64,000 nucleotides of DNA. Source: Strongylocentrotus purpuratus (taxonomy: Eukaryota; Echinodermata; Echinoidea; Camarodonta; Strongylocentrotidae). A model generated the notes under the pieces. It ran no database searches. It was not told the DNA's origin and saw only the letters and a list, made by a program, of their open reading frames with translations. The stretch lies in assembly GCF_000002235.5 (NCBI RefSeq), contig NW_022145613.1:17484883-17548882 (forward strand). The letters run 5' to 3'. The translations under genes were made by a program, and so were the position numbers. This document shows positions 22,188-36,937 of this stretch, in pieces. Every line of letters begins with the position of its first letter. Position 1 is the first letter of the stretch.

Positions 22188-25100
22188 GGGGAAATGGGTC
22201 TATGCCTAAAGTCTATACTTCTCAAAAATGTGAAATATGGCTTCTACTCTAGCAATGGAAACTCAGTGCAGAGCTAATGTGTATGAATGTTGAGAGAATG
22301 ATTTTGGTTCTAATAAACAACAGCAAGTTAAACAGCAAGTTATGAACAAGAACAGATAACTTTCATAACAAGAGAAAAGATATGGATTTTTTTCAGAATA
22401 AAATCTCAAAAGAAAGAGAGATGTAATTACAACACAATTGGGTCAACATTTTGAAGACATTTTATCAAAATTTGTTAAAGAAACAATCATCTACATTACT
22501 ATCATACAAAAAAGGATTAGCACAAAGAAAAATAATCCTATAAAGAGAAAAAGGAAAAGAAACATATTGCCACAGAAAAGGGGGAAACTGTAGATACAAG
22601 AGGTCTTCGATTAGGGGAGGAGTACCTATCATATAGGCTTAATATGATACCCATAGTAATCTTTCTTAAGATTGGAGCAAGCTATAAATCTTTACCCCTC
22701 AATACCCTCTCAGTCTCAGTATGCTGAGCATGAAGGAAACTGACTCATGATTCAAGTTAACCTCTTGCTCTTATGGAACATGGTTTTCCCCCTTTTTTTT
22801 CTTCTTGTAATTATGTTATCCCACTCATTCTTAAAGGCATAAAGAAGAACAGAAATAGAGATAGTGAAGATAGAGTCTTGTTTTTGTGCTTAATGAGCCA
22901 GACTTATCAGAGATATTATGAAACTATATTGTATACAAATTTGAATATCATTGGTAAAGGGGGAGGGAGTGGACCAAATGGCCCATGCCCCTTTTTGAAG
23001 CAATAGTTCTCATGTTGCTGAAGTATACAACAACATTTTGTCGCAACATTTTTGTATTTTTCTCAGAATTTCTTCCTTCATTGTAAAATCTTTCTGGATA
23101 TGTCACTACTTAATACACTAACTTAGGGTAACAACTACTTTAAATGCCTCTTGATATACTATTATAGATAATTAGCTAAATATTCCCTCTCCTCCATCAT
23201 CTGAAATAAAGCATTTGTAATCTGAGCAATCAGATTACTGCAAACCTCTGATGTACAAAACTCATACAATTGATTTGAAATCATGTCTTTTCTTCCATTC
23301 TATGACATGAACAGGAAGGGGATAACCAACCCTAATACAACATCCTTCTCATTGATGTTAAATACATGGATACAATATCTATTGTTATAAAACCACGACC
23401 CATGATAAAGTAAATGTTCTCAATCTCAAGAGGGATAATGTGCTGTTGACAATGGCCTAGTTATTCAAGGGTTTCGACAAATTCAACATGACATCTTCAC
23501 TAAGCAAACAGAATCATCAAACTTTTTAAATGAAACCAGAATCCTTGTAAAAATTGGGTTAGAAGAAAACCAACAGGAACCATAAATAACAAGTGCATCA
23601 CTGAAACAATACCTGATGGATCGAGAAAAACATTTAGTAAAACCTCAGGATATATTCAGCTTTCCAAATTCATTCAAACATACCTACTTCCTCCAAGCCA
23701 AGCCTATGAAATTATTATAATAATAAAGGCTCGTCTAGGCACAGGTATGTCAGCTACCTTTCATTTTTCAGCCAGAGACATAAAAATCAATGACCAACAT
23801 TTTTATATGACCACGAAACCACGTACGATAAAGGCCGGATCACACAAGGTTGCGTATACCTAATGAAGCAAACTTCCACTTGGCATAATTGACATTGTAG
23901 GAGTAACTGTGCCCCAAGGGTTGCTTGTGCGACGGCGTCCGTTGTATGTATGTTCTATGGTCTGCATGTAATCTGCCAAGAAGGCAAAGCCATCGTAACG
24001 GGATTCTTATAAAACAATATTGTTTGATAAAATCTTATTCATTCAAATTATATTCAATATATTGTGTTTTTAATATAAATGATTTAATCCTTCTTCATAT
24101 AATTGAAATTGTCTGCCAGAGATGTATTGAATTGAAAATTAAATTCTTGTGAAATTGTAATTTCTTGTTTTATCAGAATAAAAAAATAGGAAGGATATTG
24201 CCCCTTTAAAGATCACTTCAGACATTATCTATTCTATCTAATATATCACCCTATGATACTAATAATATTTTACTTATGCTTATAGAATCCCATTTCACAT
24301 CAATATCAATTGACATAACCAAAAGGATACTCCTTTTTTCATATTCATACAGGCTATCAAACAAATATTATTTATATTTCAAAATAGGACAGGTTCAAAG
24401 CAAGTGTCATACACAACAAACAAGTCCAATGACAGCTGAGTTCAGTCTAATGAAAACAGAAGTCAAAATTACTCTTCCATTGAAACCCCATTTGCTAAGA
24501 ATAGAACGCGCCTTTTTCAACTGACAATATTCAACTGTAGTTGTCTGCAAATCAAGGCCTCTTGGTGAGAAAAAGAACAAAAGGAAAACTCCAACATTGT
24601 TTGAAATTTGTCTCTTTCTCACACCAACACATATCTAGCTTCTCACTGGGTTTCATTCATGTTTGCATCTGACCAATCTGGGCGGTACGATATTTCTAGC
24701 CTTTTGACAAAACATTTACGAGTTGATTATGCCGGCAAGAATCAATTTCATGCAATTCTGAATACCTCTATTTCTTATCCAAACAGAAGTCAAATACTCC
24801 CGTCGATCGGCATTGTTGTCTATTGTCCTCAATCAAAACCACAATTTGTGAGACTCATGTCACACCACAAAATGGAACATAAACTTGAACAATTGCTTGC
24901 TTAGCTCTTATTTCACATGACCTTCGCTTATAACGGTGCAAGCATCAATCATATATCTGTCAGTTTGAGAGCGTTGTTCCTGAGCAAAAAAAATGTGATT
25001 GCTCTTTTATAATTTACTGTATCACCTCTCATTGAAAACTTTATAAAGAAAATTGTATTCCTCATTTGGAGAAAGCAAGTTACACACAGTTGTGTAGTTT

Positions 25101-26308
25101 TGTTGTCATTGTATGTAATAAATCATATCTGTCAATATAACAGTGTTATATTGAGAGAAGGAATTGTTTCCTGTGAACAATCTAACACAATTAGCCAAAG
25201 AAGGGTGCAAATGTAAACATAGCAAGTTTGTAGTTTTTTTTTATTGCATAAACAATTCTCCCTATCGAGAATAGAAATAAAATAGTAATTATTTTCCTCA
25301 AAATATTATCTACCTCCATTAAAAATGCAATCATGGGTATTCTCTAAATAAAAAAAGAAAGAAATCCAAAAAAAAAGGAGTTAAAAAAAGAAAGAAAACC
25401 CAGTAATGTTACTAATGTATTAATGTATACTGGATGCACATGTAGGCCCCTACACCTTTATGACAAGAATAGATATTATAGCAGAGCTAAAACATACAAT
25501 AAGGAATAGGGATAATTAGTATTTTTTGTTGACTTACATGACGCATTCATCATATTTTTTTCACTTTGTATTTATCGCTTTTGCATTTATCTAATGAACT
25601 AATTATTCTACAATGTGCATTTAAACAACACTGAGATACCTTTAAACTACATATGGCCTTCATGATGTCACTCATGTACTAGAATAACAAAGGGGCACAA
25701 ACAATGTGGCACACGAAGCTTGATATTACAACGTAACTAGAGCGTAAACAGGGTGAACAGAGCCATAGGCGAGACACAAGAATCAATGGAGAAACAGAAG
25801 GGGGTTCATACCCGGCCAAAATGGGGGTTGGATCATTGTTCTCTGGGTTAATCAGACCCCTTTTATAGAACCAGGACATGAAAGACATAAAGAGCCTGGA
25901 GATAGGACTCAATGAGGCAGAAAGGTGACATTCATAAGAAGATTGGGGGTATTGTATGAAAGGAGGGGGTGACCCTGTTTGTGTAGATGTTGGAAGGATA
26001 CATGAAAAGGGGGGATTGACCTGTAGAGTTTTGTGCATAGTGGCATATGGATTGACAGCTTCAATTATCCCTTGTACATATCATTAGTGATGTAGCAGGA
26101 CCAGTCTAAGGCTTTTGATATCTTGGTCATAATTAGTCCTGACCCAAACCTGTTCCACACCTACAGTGGGTAATGTTAAAAAGAGGCTTTCCACCTAGTT
26201 CTTGTCTCATAACCACAGGTCTCTACAACATGTACAACACATATGTCTCGTGACATACAAGCTGAGCTCTCCTCCCGACTACCAGCTATGTACACTGCCT
26301 CTAAATCA
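22188..26308. other. Large intron, no gene recognised
   Basis: AT-rich sequence inside the 20-kb interval between the Met exon and exon 20. Around 23720-23830 a short stretch shares ACGTGGTTTxGTGGTC with 8160 in opposite orientation and may be a decayed repeat. Frames at 24608-24904 and 26038-25679 show no domains. Confidence 0.45.
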
Positions 26309-26474
26309 GGGACCTGTTTCATAAAACTATTATCAATAACACAATTTGTTAATTGTTATGAGCTACTGAAATCCTTCCACTCGATTGGCTACTGATGAGC
26401 AGATTTGTCATAGATCTGTGGCACTTTTTTAATATATTTTTTTTTATTGATAACAAGTTTGATGAAACGGGCCC
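26309..26474. mobile_element. MITE-like element, GTTTCA family, copy 1
   Basis: Inverted ends GGGACCTGTTTCATAAAACT and ATTGATAACAAGTTTGATGA followed by AACGGGCCC. The centre has GAGCTACTGAAATCCTT and GATTGGCTACTGATGAGCAG. Two other copies lie at 45274 and 61249, sharing ends and centre. Confidence 0.85.
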
Positions 26475-29400
26475 AGATTGGCTTGGCCATTGCAATACCA
26501 TGAAGTAGACTTGTTCTAAATGAACACTATTCGATCACTGCTCTTATTTAAACACCATGATGAAAATCAAATTCTTTTCTTTTCAATCTCATTTAAAGAA
26601 ATCTTTTGTTTTAATATAAATGATTTATCTCCATTCCAATATCATAAGATACAATCACAAGAATATAAGGAGAATAATGTAAAAGAAATTTTGATTTAAC
26701 AATGACTGACATACCACATGACGATGAGTGTCAAGCACAGGAAGATACAGGAATTATACAAGAATCCATCATCTTCATCTTCTTATCAATATTGCTGGAT
26801 ATGTCATATTAAGTTTCTGAAGAGCAAAACTGGAATAGTAACCCACTGCATAAGATTTGATTTGATTTGATTTCGGTGTAAACATTGCATTTTGCATAGA
26901 TTGCAGCTCAAGTTATCAAGTTGGTGCTGATATTCAACAAGTTAACAAAGTATACTTTTATCAATGCAATCTTTTAAGTCTCCAAATTTTGCCCACAACT
27001 TTAAACAAAGTTGTCAGTTAGAATGGCTGACAATTACAAGACATGCCTAAATTCACCTAAAAGGGCCTTATGACTAAGCCTTCCCATTGTGGTTTGAGGA
27101 TGAAGCTAAGATGAAACTTCCGGACCTGATCAATATTTTACCTACCACCCCTCTCACTATACACAGCCTACAAAATAGAAAGTGGATTCTGAAGAGGTTT
27201 TAAGGAAGTCGAATAGGAAACAGGAGAAAGGATTCTTTCAGAATATTCAGTGAGTTTGAAGAATTATGCTCTCTATTTAATCCATCCCAGAAGCACCTGT
27301 AAGATGAGCATTCTATTGATTTTCTAAGGTTACGTTATGACTCAAAGGTGCACACCCCCCCCCCCCTGTGTTGTATTACCGCCATCTCTGTCTTACCTTT
27401 TAGAGGTATGATAACTTTTTGACATGGTAGTTTTGTAATTTGGTTTAGACTATAGCAGTACAATAATACATCCCTGACAGTTTATAGGAAACATGCATAC
27501 TAACATTATTACAAGAAGGGAAAACTGATACTATTTTGAGCAAGAATAACAGGAATTATACACCTACTTGTACCATCTTGCAAGTAACCCTTAGTAACCG
27601 TCTATTATACACAAAGACAAACAAAAAACCTATTAACATTGCGTTTCTTCTTAGATTGCCTTGTAGCCATCATTTTATATTAAAATGCATTTCTTGTCAT
27701 CTGAGTATCACCATTTAACCTGAACCTGAAGAGCAATGATTGATTCTTGGTAATCTACTTGACATAGGTCATGTCATATCAACCTAATCAGATAGTGAAT
27801 GGATTTATCATTTGACTTCACTATTAGATACTCCCAAATGTCAATGCTCTCCAATGAGTGATATCGGTAATCTCAAAAACATTTTATCTTGCTTTAAAAC
27901 ATAAACATTTTTATCCCTAGGTGAGTGAAATTGGAGCCAGTAGTCATAAATGGCATTATCAAATTACATCAAAATAAATCTTTTCTTACTAATCTCAAAT
28001 AACAAGTGCCTAGGGTTGTTAAATCGGTTAGTCCTACATATAGGCCTATATGGTATGAGTAATATGCCATCAAATTGATAAAATCATCATTTGATCTTTT
28101 GCACTGCAAGGGCAATAAAATATTGCAAAATCAATTTGAGTAAACAAGATTATATAGCTAAGACCACTTTGTAGATGTTAGCAGTGGTAAAAAGTATAGT
28201 ATGTTGCTTATATTTCATTGCTACATTACGATTCAACAATATTTAGTCATGCCGTTATCATGTGACTGTTCTGCACAAATCCCAAATTCTGAAGATATCA
28301 TCAAATCCTTGTATTTGCGGAAGGATTGAGGGGGGCATTTCCTTGAAATAAGGGTAGCCTGTATGTTTGAGTAAAATGTGGGGTTTTCCCTTGAACAATG
28401 TGGCAACTTCCAAGGGATGAAACAGCCTGGAGAAAAGCCAACCCACTTGATCAAATGTTGGTTAAAATTTGAGAAAGAGTAGCAGATGTCAAACTTTCAA
28501 TACCCATCTAAAGCAAATGGCCTTGAACTGAAGAGATCATTATGAAAAGTACAAGATTCTTTAGTCCCTAGAATTTTGTGTGTTGCAATGGAGTGTTCCA
28601 TGTTTAAAATATGAAATGAAAGTCATTATGCGATGTAATATCCTGTTTACAATATTTTGATAAGCTTAAATATGCTTTGCTGAAAAAAAAAACACTGTAT
28701 GACACTCTGATCTGCCAATGACTAGATAGAAGGTGTCCTACCCTTGACTAGTCAGTAGGCTTATACCATTCAGATCTTCAGATCTAATAACAAGACCTAG
28801 AGCATGTTGGAATAGCAACTGGCTTGGAACACTGAACCCAATCCTCAAGTCCCTGGGCAGCCCAATGGTGCCTTACTGATTATTCCATTCTGGTAACTAT
28901 TACCTGGATACTAAAAGGTAAAGACCAGTTTTGGAAACACCCCCCTCTCAAAAAATGAAATGGAAGCTCTTACCGTATTACCAATCATGTGAAAGAATAT
29001 GTTTTGAATAATACGTAATGATACAAATTTTGCTGAGAAACCGCCTACTAATTGATATATTTGGTAAAATATTATATCTATTTGGACCTGATAGATATAG
29101 CACACGTGTCGCGTTGTCCCATATACATCTTTCTGTGTACAGTGCTTGTAACTTTACCAAGACATGGGCCAAATTTCTTCTCATTTTGATGATTCCAGAA
29201 CCTTGCAGTACACACCAATACTTATGTGCTAGATGATCAACCTAATACCTTTTCTGATCGATTCCACAACGTTTCTTTCACAATGCAATCGCATGACCAT
29301 AACGGGTCTTTATCTTTAAGGACCTGGTCTATAATCTTGTAACAACCAGAGTACTGACTACCTTGTAGGTCTGATAACAAGCTGAAGACAGGAGAGCTAA

Positions 29401-32400
29401 GACCTTTTTAATCTCCCAACAATAGACTAAGGAGAAAAGGATCGACACACATAACTATTATGAAAGGAATTACAGGTACTTGGACTTGACATGTACATCA
29501 GAGGGACTCCCTACTGTGTTCTGAATAAAAGGGGACAGAGGAAGTACCCAACTTAAGGATAGAGGCACTATTCAGGCTAATTTCAGGATAGGGCTTAAAA
29601 TAAATAAGAGGATTATGGGTATTAAGGTAAGAGGGTTGTCAGAACCAGAAAATGACCTAAATTGGGCAACCAGTAGTTTGAAACCATATACTTGTATCTT
29701 ATTTATACGTGATATGCTTGTACAGATACTGTTACAGCTAATAAGCCCCTTCTATATGCGGGTCACACTTGAAACAGCTAGGCTAGGTCAGGTCATATTA
29801 GGAGCAGACAAGGATTAAATCAAAACCAGAACATTTTGTACAACTAAATTGTTTGTGAAGTTTATGAGTGTTCTAGATTTGCAAGTTTGATGCTACGATA
29901 ACTGAATCACTTTTAATACAACACGGAGGTTTCTCAATTTCTTGCAATGGATATTGCGCTCACTTAAAAATCACAAAAGCTTAATGTCACAGCGTCTCTG
30001 GTTTGAACATGTAAGTCCAGACTCAATCCTTTTGAAACTGATTATGAAAATGGTATTACACTTGTAAATGAAGTAATCCAGATCTATTGTCATTCAAATT
30101 TTCTACTAAAAGTAGACCCCCCCCCCCACCCCCCATACTTCCACAAGGAGCTAATTCAAAAGGTCTATTTCCAAGACTCAAGTACAAGTTCTAAAGATGG
30201 TCAGGATCAAAGTTCTCTCTTTGGTACTGGATTATATCATTATTATCATTATCACTGAAGATGAATACATAATTAGACATGCACCCTGATCTTAAAAACT
30301 TCATATTTTCAAAAGTAGTTTCCCTAATGAGGAGCCGACTCAAAAGATCTACAAGTTCCAGGACTAAAAAAGTAATTAGTTCTAAAGAAGGTCCAGGATC
30401 TGGGCAGAAGCTTTTTTGTCCGAAGGGGGAACAAAATAAGAACTTAATTGAAAGGTGAGGATTGGACTGCTCTTGCAATTAAAGCCATTGATAATCTCAG
30501 ATTGGGATAGTAGTCTTAAAACAGGGATTAAGAACTTATGAAGAGACACCTAGATGAGGTGAGAATAGATGTGTTGATAAACAGCTGGCCAAAGAACTTC
30601 AATAGATGGGATTACTCATTGAATGAGTCATAGAGGGGGATGGGCACAAGGGGGGGGGGGGGCTGTATCTGTATTATTAACCTTACATATAACACATAAA
30701 ATTGAGCTAAGGTAAAAGAAAATCAAACAGCAAATGGAACAGTTTGGGGATGCATTTCTGTGATTTGTTATGTGATTAATTGGTTTAATATAAAGAGATT
30801 ATTCATTAAGTCAAACACAGAGGGGAAATGTTGCTTCATTTAAGTTTTTACAGCGATACATAAAACTTGAGGCAACAAAACAAATAAGGTACATGAAACA
30901 TTATGACATATTTTGTAGACCGAATCACTAAACAGTTATACTTCCAAACAGAAGTACACTTTTGTAAGAAGCTACTACAAAAAAAAAAAAAATAGGTGAA
31001 AATCTAGTTGTAGTGTGAATATAATACTACTCATCATAAATTGAAAATCATTTAATGCTGTGAAAGTGACAAATTTATGAAGAGAGTACGTAATTTAAAA
31101 GCGAGTCAAAAGTTTCTCATTTTCATCCTCATAAATTTGGGAAGAGAGATACAAATTGGAAAGAATGCTAATGAAAAGAGTAAAAACAGATACACCCCAA
31201 TAACTTCTTGATTGTCATATTCTATTCCACCTAAATTTACAAATTTTCCAGACTCGGGGCCCGATTTAGCTCAGGTTTTTAACAGGTAGCAGAAAATATG
31301 TATTACAATAACGTAAATATTATTTGGTTTTTGAACAGTGAGGTGGGAGTATTTTGACAAATCAACATGATATCCCATTTCAACCCTCACCATCCAAAAC
31401 AACCGCTAATAATACGAAAAATCCTCAATTTGGCAAAAAGAAGAGAAAAGGGTGATTTAATATGTCCTTTGTTTACAGGGCAAGGAAAATAAGTGCAATG
31501 CCATTTAAAGTCAATGTTAATCAGTCAGCCTGAACAGTGTGGTTTTCAGACAAGTATTTGTTACAAAATTGGTATGGATTTGGGGGGCGTTTTGTCACAT
31601 AAAGACTGGCGACGGATTCCAACTATTGTTCCCTGCAATGCTAATGGGACGTGGGGACTTATGATATATCCGGCCAAGCCTACACACATTGTTCTGGTTC
31701 AAAATCAGGTTAAATGTAGGAGGAAAACAATTTCACAACTGCATGTGAAGGACCAACTATTTCAAATAATTATTCTTTCTTTGTCATTGGTACTATGATA
31801 GTATGGTGAGCGTCACATCTGGGTTATGTAGATAGGTCATACAAGATTATTTGGGATGAATAAGAAAAGAATGCCAATTAGGTAATTTTGTCCTTGTAAT
31901 TCCTATCCCACTTATTTCACTTCACAAAAACCAAGTAATGACAATAATTATAATACAAAGTTTATAAAAACAAATAAAATGTACCCCAACTAATTTAATA
32001 TACACCTTATTGAAAGGGGTATTTGGCAATGTAAAGAATGTTCAAAATAAATGTCCATGGGCACCATAGCTGTACAGTTATGCTATTTTTTTAATAGTTT
32101 TGTTTTACTCTTAATGATAATAATGATAAATATAACAATACAAAAGTTAACAAATCCCCCCAAATATGCCCAACTTATTTAATATTACAATAGTATAATA
32201 TATCATTGGTATATATTAGCAATGGAGAATATGTTTCACTTATTCTTAAGTTTTCTTTGACAATATTTATAAAGCTAACAATTGGTGTTTTATTAATAAT
32301 TCAAATTAAATTGCTCTACCTTACATACAAGCAGCATGTTCAAAACTTTTAATATGAAAAAAGTAAAACAAAACAGTATAACAATCATTCCATGTACAAT

Positions 32401-34040
32401 ATCAGAAAATCTTATACCGCTACTTCATTCACAGTCACAAATAGAATGAATTTAATAAATGCACAGAGAATATTAAAAGGAAATCACAATAAGCATTTTC
32501 TGAACCGGCTCTGACTGCAATTTCTGAGTTGGTACACGTTCAATGACCAATTAATTCATTCACTGTACCCAACCACTTGTTTTCCGAGCTAAGCTGAATT
32601 ATGGATTCAACTCATAAAAAGGTCAACAATTTCAGTGATATCACAATACATCTGCTGTCGATCGTCTGCTTGATATTAGAGACCAACAGGAAATGGCAAA
32701 TTTGACCAAATGTCATAAAAAGAGGTTTCAAGTACTAGTATTACTGAATCTAACTTTTGGAGGGGATTAATTAGAGCAGTATTGTGATCTGCAATACAAG
32801 CATCTCAATCTGACAAACAGTCGGAGTGGCTGCTTGCAGCTGCTAGCTAGTCTTAATACCACAGCTCCTTTGTCTGGTGATATATGTAATGAGGCAAGTA
32901 TCGGGGGATTTTCTGTCCTTACATATATTACCAAGAGTGCAGATAAATGAATGTTATCATTATAAGCATTATTTTCTTTGATATTTGATTCGATCCAAGC
33001 TTTCATAGGAAGGACTTCCTGGTAGAACCTATCTACTAAAAACGTCGATGTCTATAACATATAGGACAAAATATATTGGATGTGCCCAATTTGTTGATAT
33101 TTTAGGGAATCCTGTGTTTTTGTTGTTGTTGAATGAGCTGAAATAAATTTCTATTGGTCTAGAGTTCGGACCTTAAATATCTAACCTACAATAATGCAGG
33201 AAACTATAAAGACAAATACAACGTCTTTCACAATATCCTCAAAACATAATCATAAACGACAGTAACATTAGACATGTTCCAAAACACTATCACATAATAA
33301 GTTAACAAATCAGGGTCGAATATACCTGTGACTTTTCCCTATTTTATTTTCATCAAATAGAACATTGAACAGTGAGTAATCTCACTTGTCACTTTCCAGT
33401 ATTGTTAAAATAAGATGCAATCTAGAATATATTTTGCATCCATGCTTAAATGGTACTTTGTGACACCATGCTCAGCATAAGAGGTATCTAAATAATTATA
33501 TAATCACTCTTAAATATTTCATCGTGCTATTGAGGATAAGTTGGGAGCAATATCTGTGCCTGACATACAAGAATAGATAAATAGAGTGCTCTTTTTAATT
33601 ACAACACATTTTTATTGGAATAATGCCCAAGAATCAATTAAATAGGGGAAGGTAACACAATTGACTTTATTGCCCTTGTACTTAATTAATATTTGGAGAC
33701 TTTGGCCAACGGCACAATGCCTAAGGATTAATCTATCTGCAGTAAAATAATGATAGTTTAAATCATAATTAGAATTAAATTCTAGGTCAGAAAACAACAA
33801 CCAAAAAGAAAAAAATGCACAGAAGTTAATTATAGCATATAGAGCAATAAGATTGCAAACTAAAATAAGTAAAAATAGGATAACAATGAAGAATGGAATA
33901 TTGACTTGCAGGAAAATTAGATTTTACTGTCATTTGTCGATCCTTATTTTACATGACTGCTACAAAAGATAGCATAATAAACTAATATTATATCTTGGGC
34001 TTTGAGTTTTATCCAGACTGGACCTTTTACAGTACTGGAG
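26475..34040. other. Large intron, no gene recognised
   Basis: AT-rich sequence with TGATT pentamer repeats (26857-26876), C12 (27355-27366), C11 (30117-30127) and G13 (30650-30662). All frames are under 105 codons and lack motifs or splice context. Confidence 0.45.
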
Positions 34041-34120
34041 GGAAAATGCCTTAACAAAGGGCACTAGTGCATCTACTTGGTTTTGAACCCAGAACTATTT
34101 GGATTAAGTAGTAAGTCTTA
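34041..34120 (-). repeat. tRNA-derived SINE fragment
   Basis: GAAAATGCCTTAACAAAGGG through GGTTTTGAACCCAGAACTA corresponds, with substitutions, to 45655-45730. It keeps the B-box region (GGGTTCAAAACC on the minus strand) but the A box is not recognisable. Confidence 0.65.
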
Positions 34121-36259
34121 TGTTTCTATTAAAAAAGAAAGAGAAAATTAAGTCAAGGAATTCCTCAAAGTTTTGAAGTTTGATCTTGTCAGTTTTTCAA
34201 ATGATCTGTTATAAATGAAAAGCTAATATAATCATCACTTAACACAGATCTCCAAAGATTTCTCCAAGAAAATTGTGTTTTGTGAATTCATCAATCAGAT
34301 CTCGACTAATCCACTAATTGCCATGGTGACTGAGTGACTAATCTTAAATTCTGAAATATTTGACTGCAATGTGCAATTCTGCTGACAACTTCCCAAGCAA
34401 ATTCTTAACTATCATGGAAAAGAAACATCACTCCTCAAAATTTCCCATCAGAAATCTTTATCTATTGCACAACTATTTCCTCCACGGGAACCACTAATGG
34501 AAGAGTTACAACTTTGCTTTAATGATAGAAAATGCTTTTTTGACAGATGTCATCTTGTTTTTACCCGGCGATCAGACTATGAGAATTCATGGTATAGCTT
34601 TTTAAGAATTGTATACCTATACCAGAATCGTACTGCTATATCATAAGTAATTACCCTTTTGCCTGTCAGAACTTTGTATAAAGGAATGTTGTACAACGAA
34701 ACAAAGGTTTGAGCGTCATTTTAAACAAACATTTGATAAAGAATCAGGGTCCTATTCTGGTCTGAACACTACATCATATATAAATCGTAAAAGTGGGCAG
34801 GGCTTATATTGTGAGCACGCACTGATAACTGGCCAGCTTTTATGTCAGTTGACTTCTTCCAAATTAAAAATACTACGCTTCTTTATACAATGGTGTTTTC
34901 TAATCTGAATGCTCCTTTCACTGTATGAAGATTCTTTATACAAAGTTCCTTTAAAGCAGTTGTGTATAAATTTCTTATAGTCTGAATGGCTCTCAGTCTC
35001 TTTTGCTTGGTTGATTTCATCATATGTCCAGGAAACGTTGATCATGTGATGCAATTTTCTGCAAGGTCATATTCTGACTTATCATGATTGCAAATCCATC
35101 ATAATTCAAGAGATGAAAACTGAGTGACTCAAAGATTTGGCACATAAGATTGATTATCCCATGTTTTTAAAAAGATTTTCCATGTCTGGTCTAATATAAC
35201 AAAACCAAGAGATGTAATGAGATAATAAATATATATTTGTTTACCATCTTTATGCTATATCATTGCTTATGAATCATTATTGAGTGATTTTAAATAAGGG
35301 CATCAACAAGAGAAGTGTTGGTATACTTTTAAAATCAATAGAAGTTCTTCTTTCATGCTTTTAACCTGCCCTTGAAAGTGATGATACATATATGAATTAC
35401 GGTATAAGAACAAGTTTCTTTCATCTTAGAAACAGGTAAATGGATTTATTCTAGTTTGTTCCTATAAAACATGCCAAATCAAAAACTGAAATTAAATGCA
35501 TAATTGTAGTATTGACAAGTTTGTGGAAAACAAATGCTTATAAGCTACATGTGAGTTACACAGAAGGGGGTTAATGAACTATTACTATTGCACAGGCTTT
35601 ATGAAATAGCAGCTCAAGTAATAGGTGCCAGAAAACATGTTACCGGTATATTGTCAAACGAAAAACAATGTTGAATACAAGAATGTACAAATAGTTTAAA
35701 CTAATTTTCTGGCACACTTAGAAAATATTGGCATGCATTGTAACAAATGCTTGGATAATGTTGAATGATCAATGCATAGTCGCTTTCATCTTTTTGTCAT
35801 GTCATGAAGAAGCATTCAAGGAGAGGATAAGGTTACATGACACATGGGTGTGGTGACAATTGCTGTGATGAATTCCCTACACAAGCCAAATTCATTACCT
35901 CTACCCCTTAAACTCAGACTAAACTTAAAGTCTACCGATTACCAAAAAGCGTTTAGCTGAAGTATGTTTGGGGTTCTATATGGCTATATTTATTATAATC
36001 AAAATGTGAGCTTCAAATATTGATGTTGCAAGTTTAGATACACTCTCAATTCACTGATATCAGTGATTTGAGAGGGGACTAGTCGATGCACTGTACGCAC
36101 GCACATAGAATATTGCTTACACAGAACCCAAGTCTGACTTGAGTCCCATAGTAAGTTTTCCTTTTATTTCTTGATATTCTTTTACCACTAGCCCATATAT
36201 TGCCAGGTAAGGTTTTTTGGAGGTTCATTTCATATATGCTAATTGTCTGTAGACAATAG
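34121..36259. other. Large intron, no gene recognised
   Basis: AT-rich intronic sequence. Nothing beyond short chance frames. Confidence 0.5.
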
Positions 36260-36937
36260 GGTAGATTCACAATTAACAGCGCCCCACCAGCAATCCGTGA
36301 CATTGAGGCCAAGTTTTCAACATGTGGATTGACATCCTTCAACCAGTGCAGCGCAGCAAAATGCTGGCCACCGATCGAAATGACCAAAATGGTCCGGACT
36401 GTGTAAATTCATTCAATGAGATTGATTGTTCTGATATCAACGCACATTTTTATATTGAATTTGGATGTCAAAACCCATCCATCCATTGAATCTGACTCAT
36501 ATTGGGCATGATTTTGGACAAAAAATCAGTGGTCATTTTTGGCCCCAAAAGTGACCAAATGACCATATTGTTGTTTAAGGGGGTTAATTTGACCAATTTT
36601 TCTAGCATCAGGGCACATTTTTACATAAAATAGGCCCATCAAATCTCCTTTGCTGATAATAACGGTTGGAAGAGTACCCCTGACCAAAAGTGACTGTAAT
36701 GGTCGGTTTTAGCCAAAAAGTGGCCGAGATGACCAAAGCGTGAGTATATTCATTTTTTTTTGGAATCAGCGCAAAATGTTATCCTGAAAAAACTTTTCAC
36801 ACATTCCCCACCAAAAATTCTGATTTTATCACTATGCAGAAGCTGATATTTTGTTGACAGTTTTCCATATTGCATCACTTGGAATCGACTAAACACTAGC
36901 TGATGTCACTAGATGGCGCGGAGTATTGTGAATCCAT
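36260..36937. mobile_element. Non-autonomous DNA element, about 680 bp
   Basis: The left end GGTAGATTCACAATTAACAG followed by CGCC pairs with the right end, whose reverse complement is GATGGATTCACAATACTCCG followed by CGCC. The interior repeatedly uses GACCAAA/TGGTC words (for example ATGACCAAAATGGTC, GTGACCAAATGACC). No transposase frame is present. Confidence 0.75.

Noticed and set aside
23828-23900. GGCCGGATCACACAAGG as a MITE end
   Set aside because: No matching inverted end was found within several hundred bases.
24608-24904. 98-codon plus-strand frame
   Set aside because: No recognisable domain and it lies in a large AT-rich intron.
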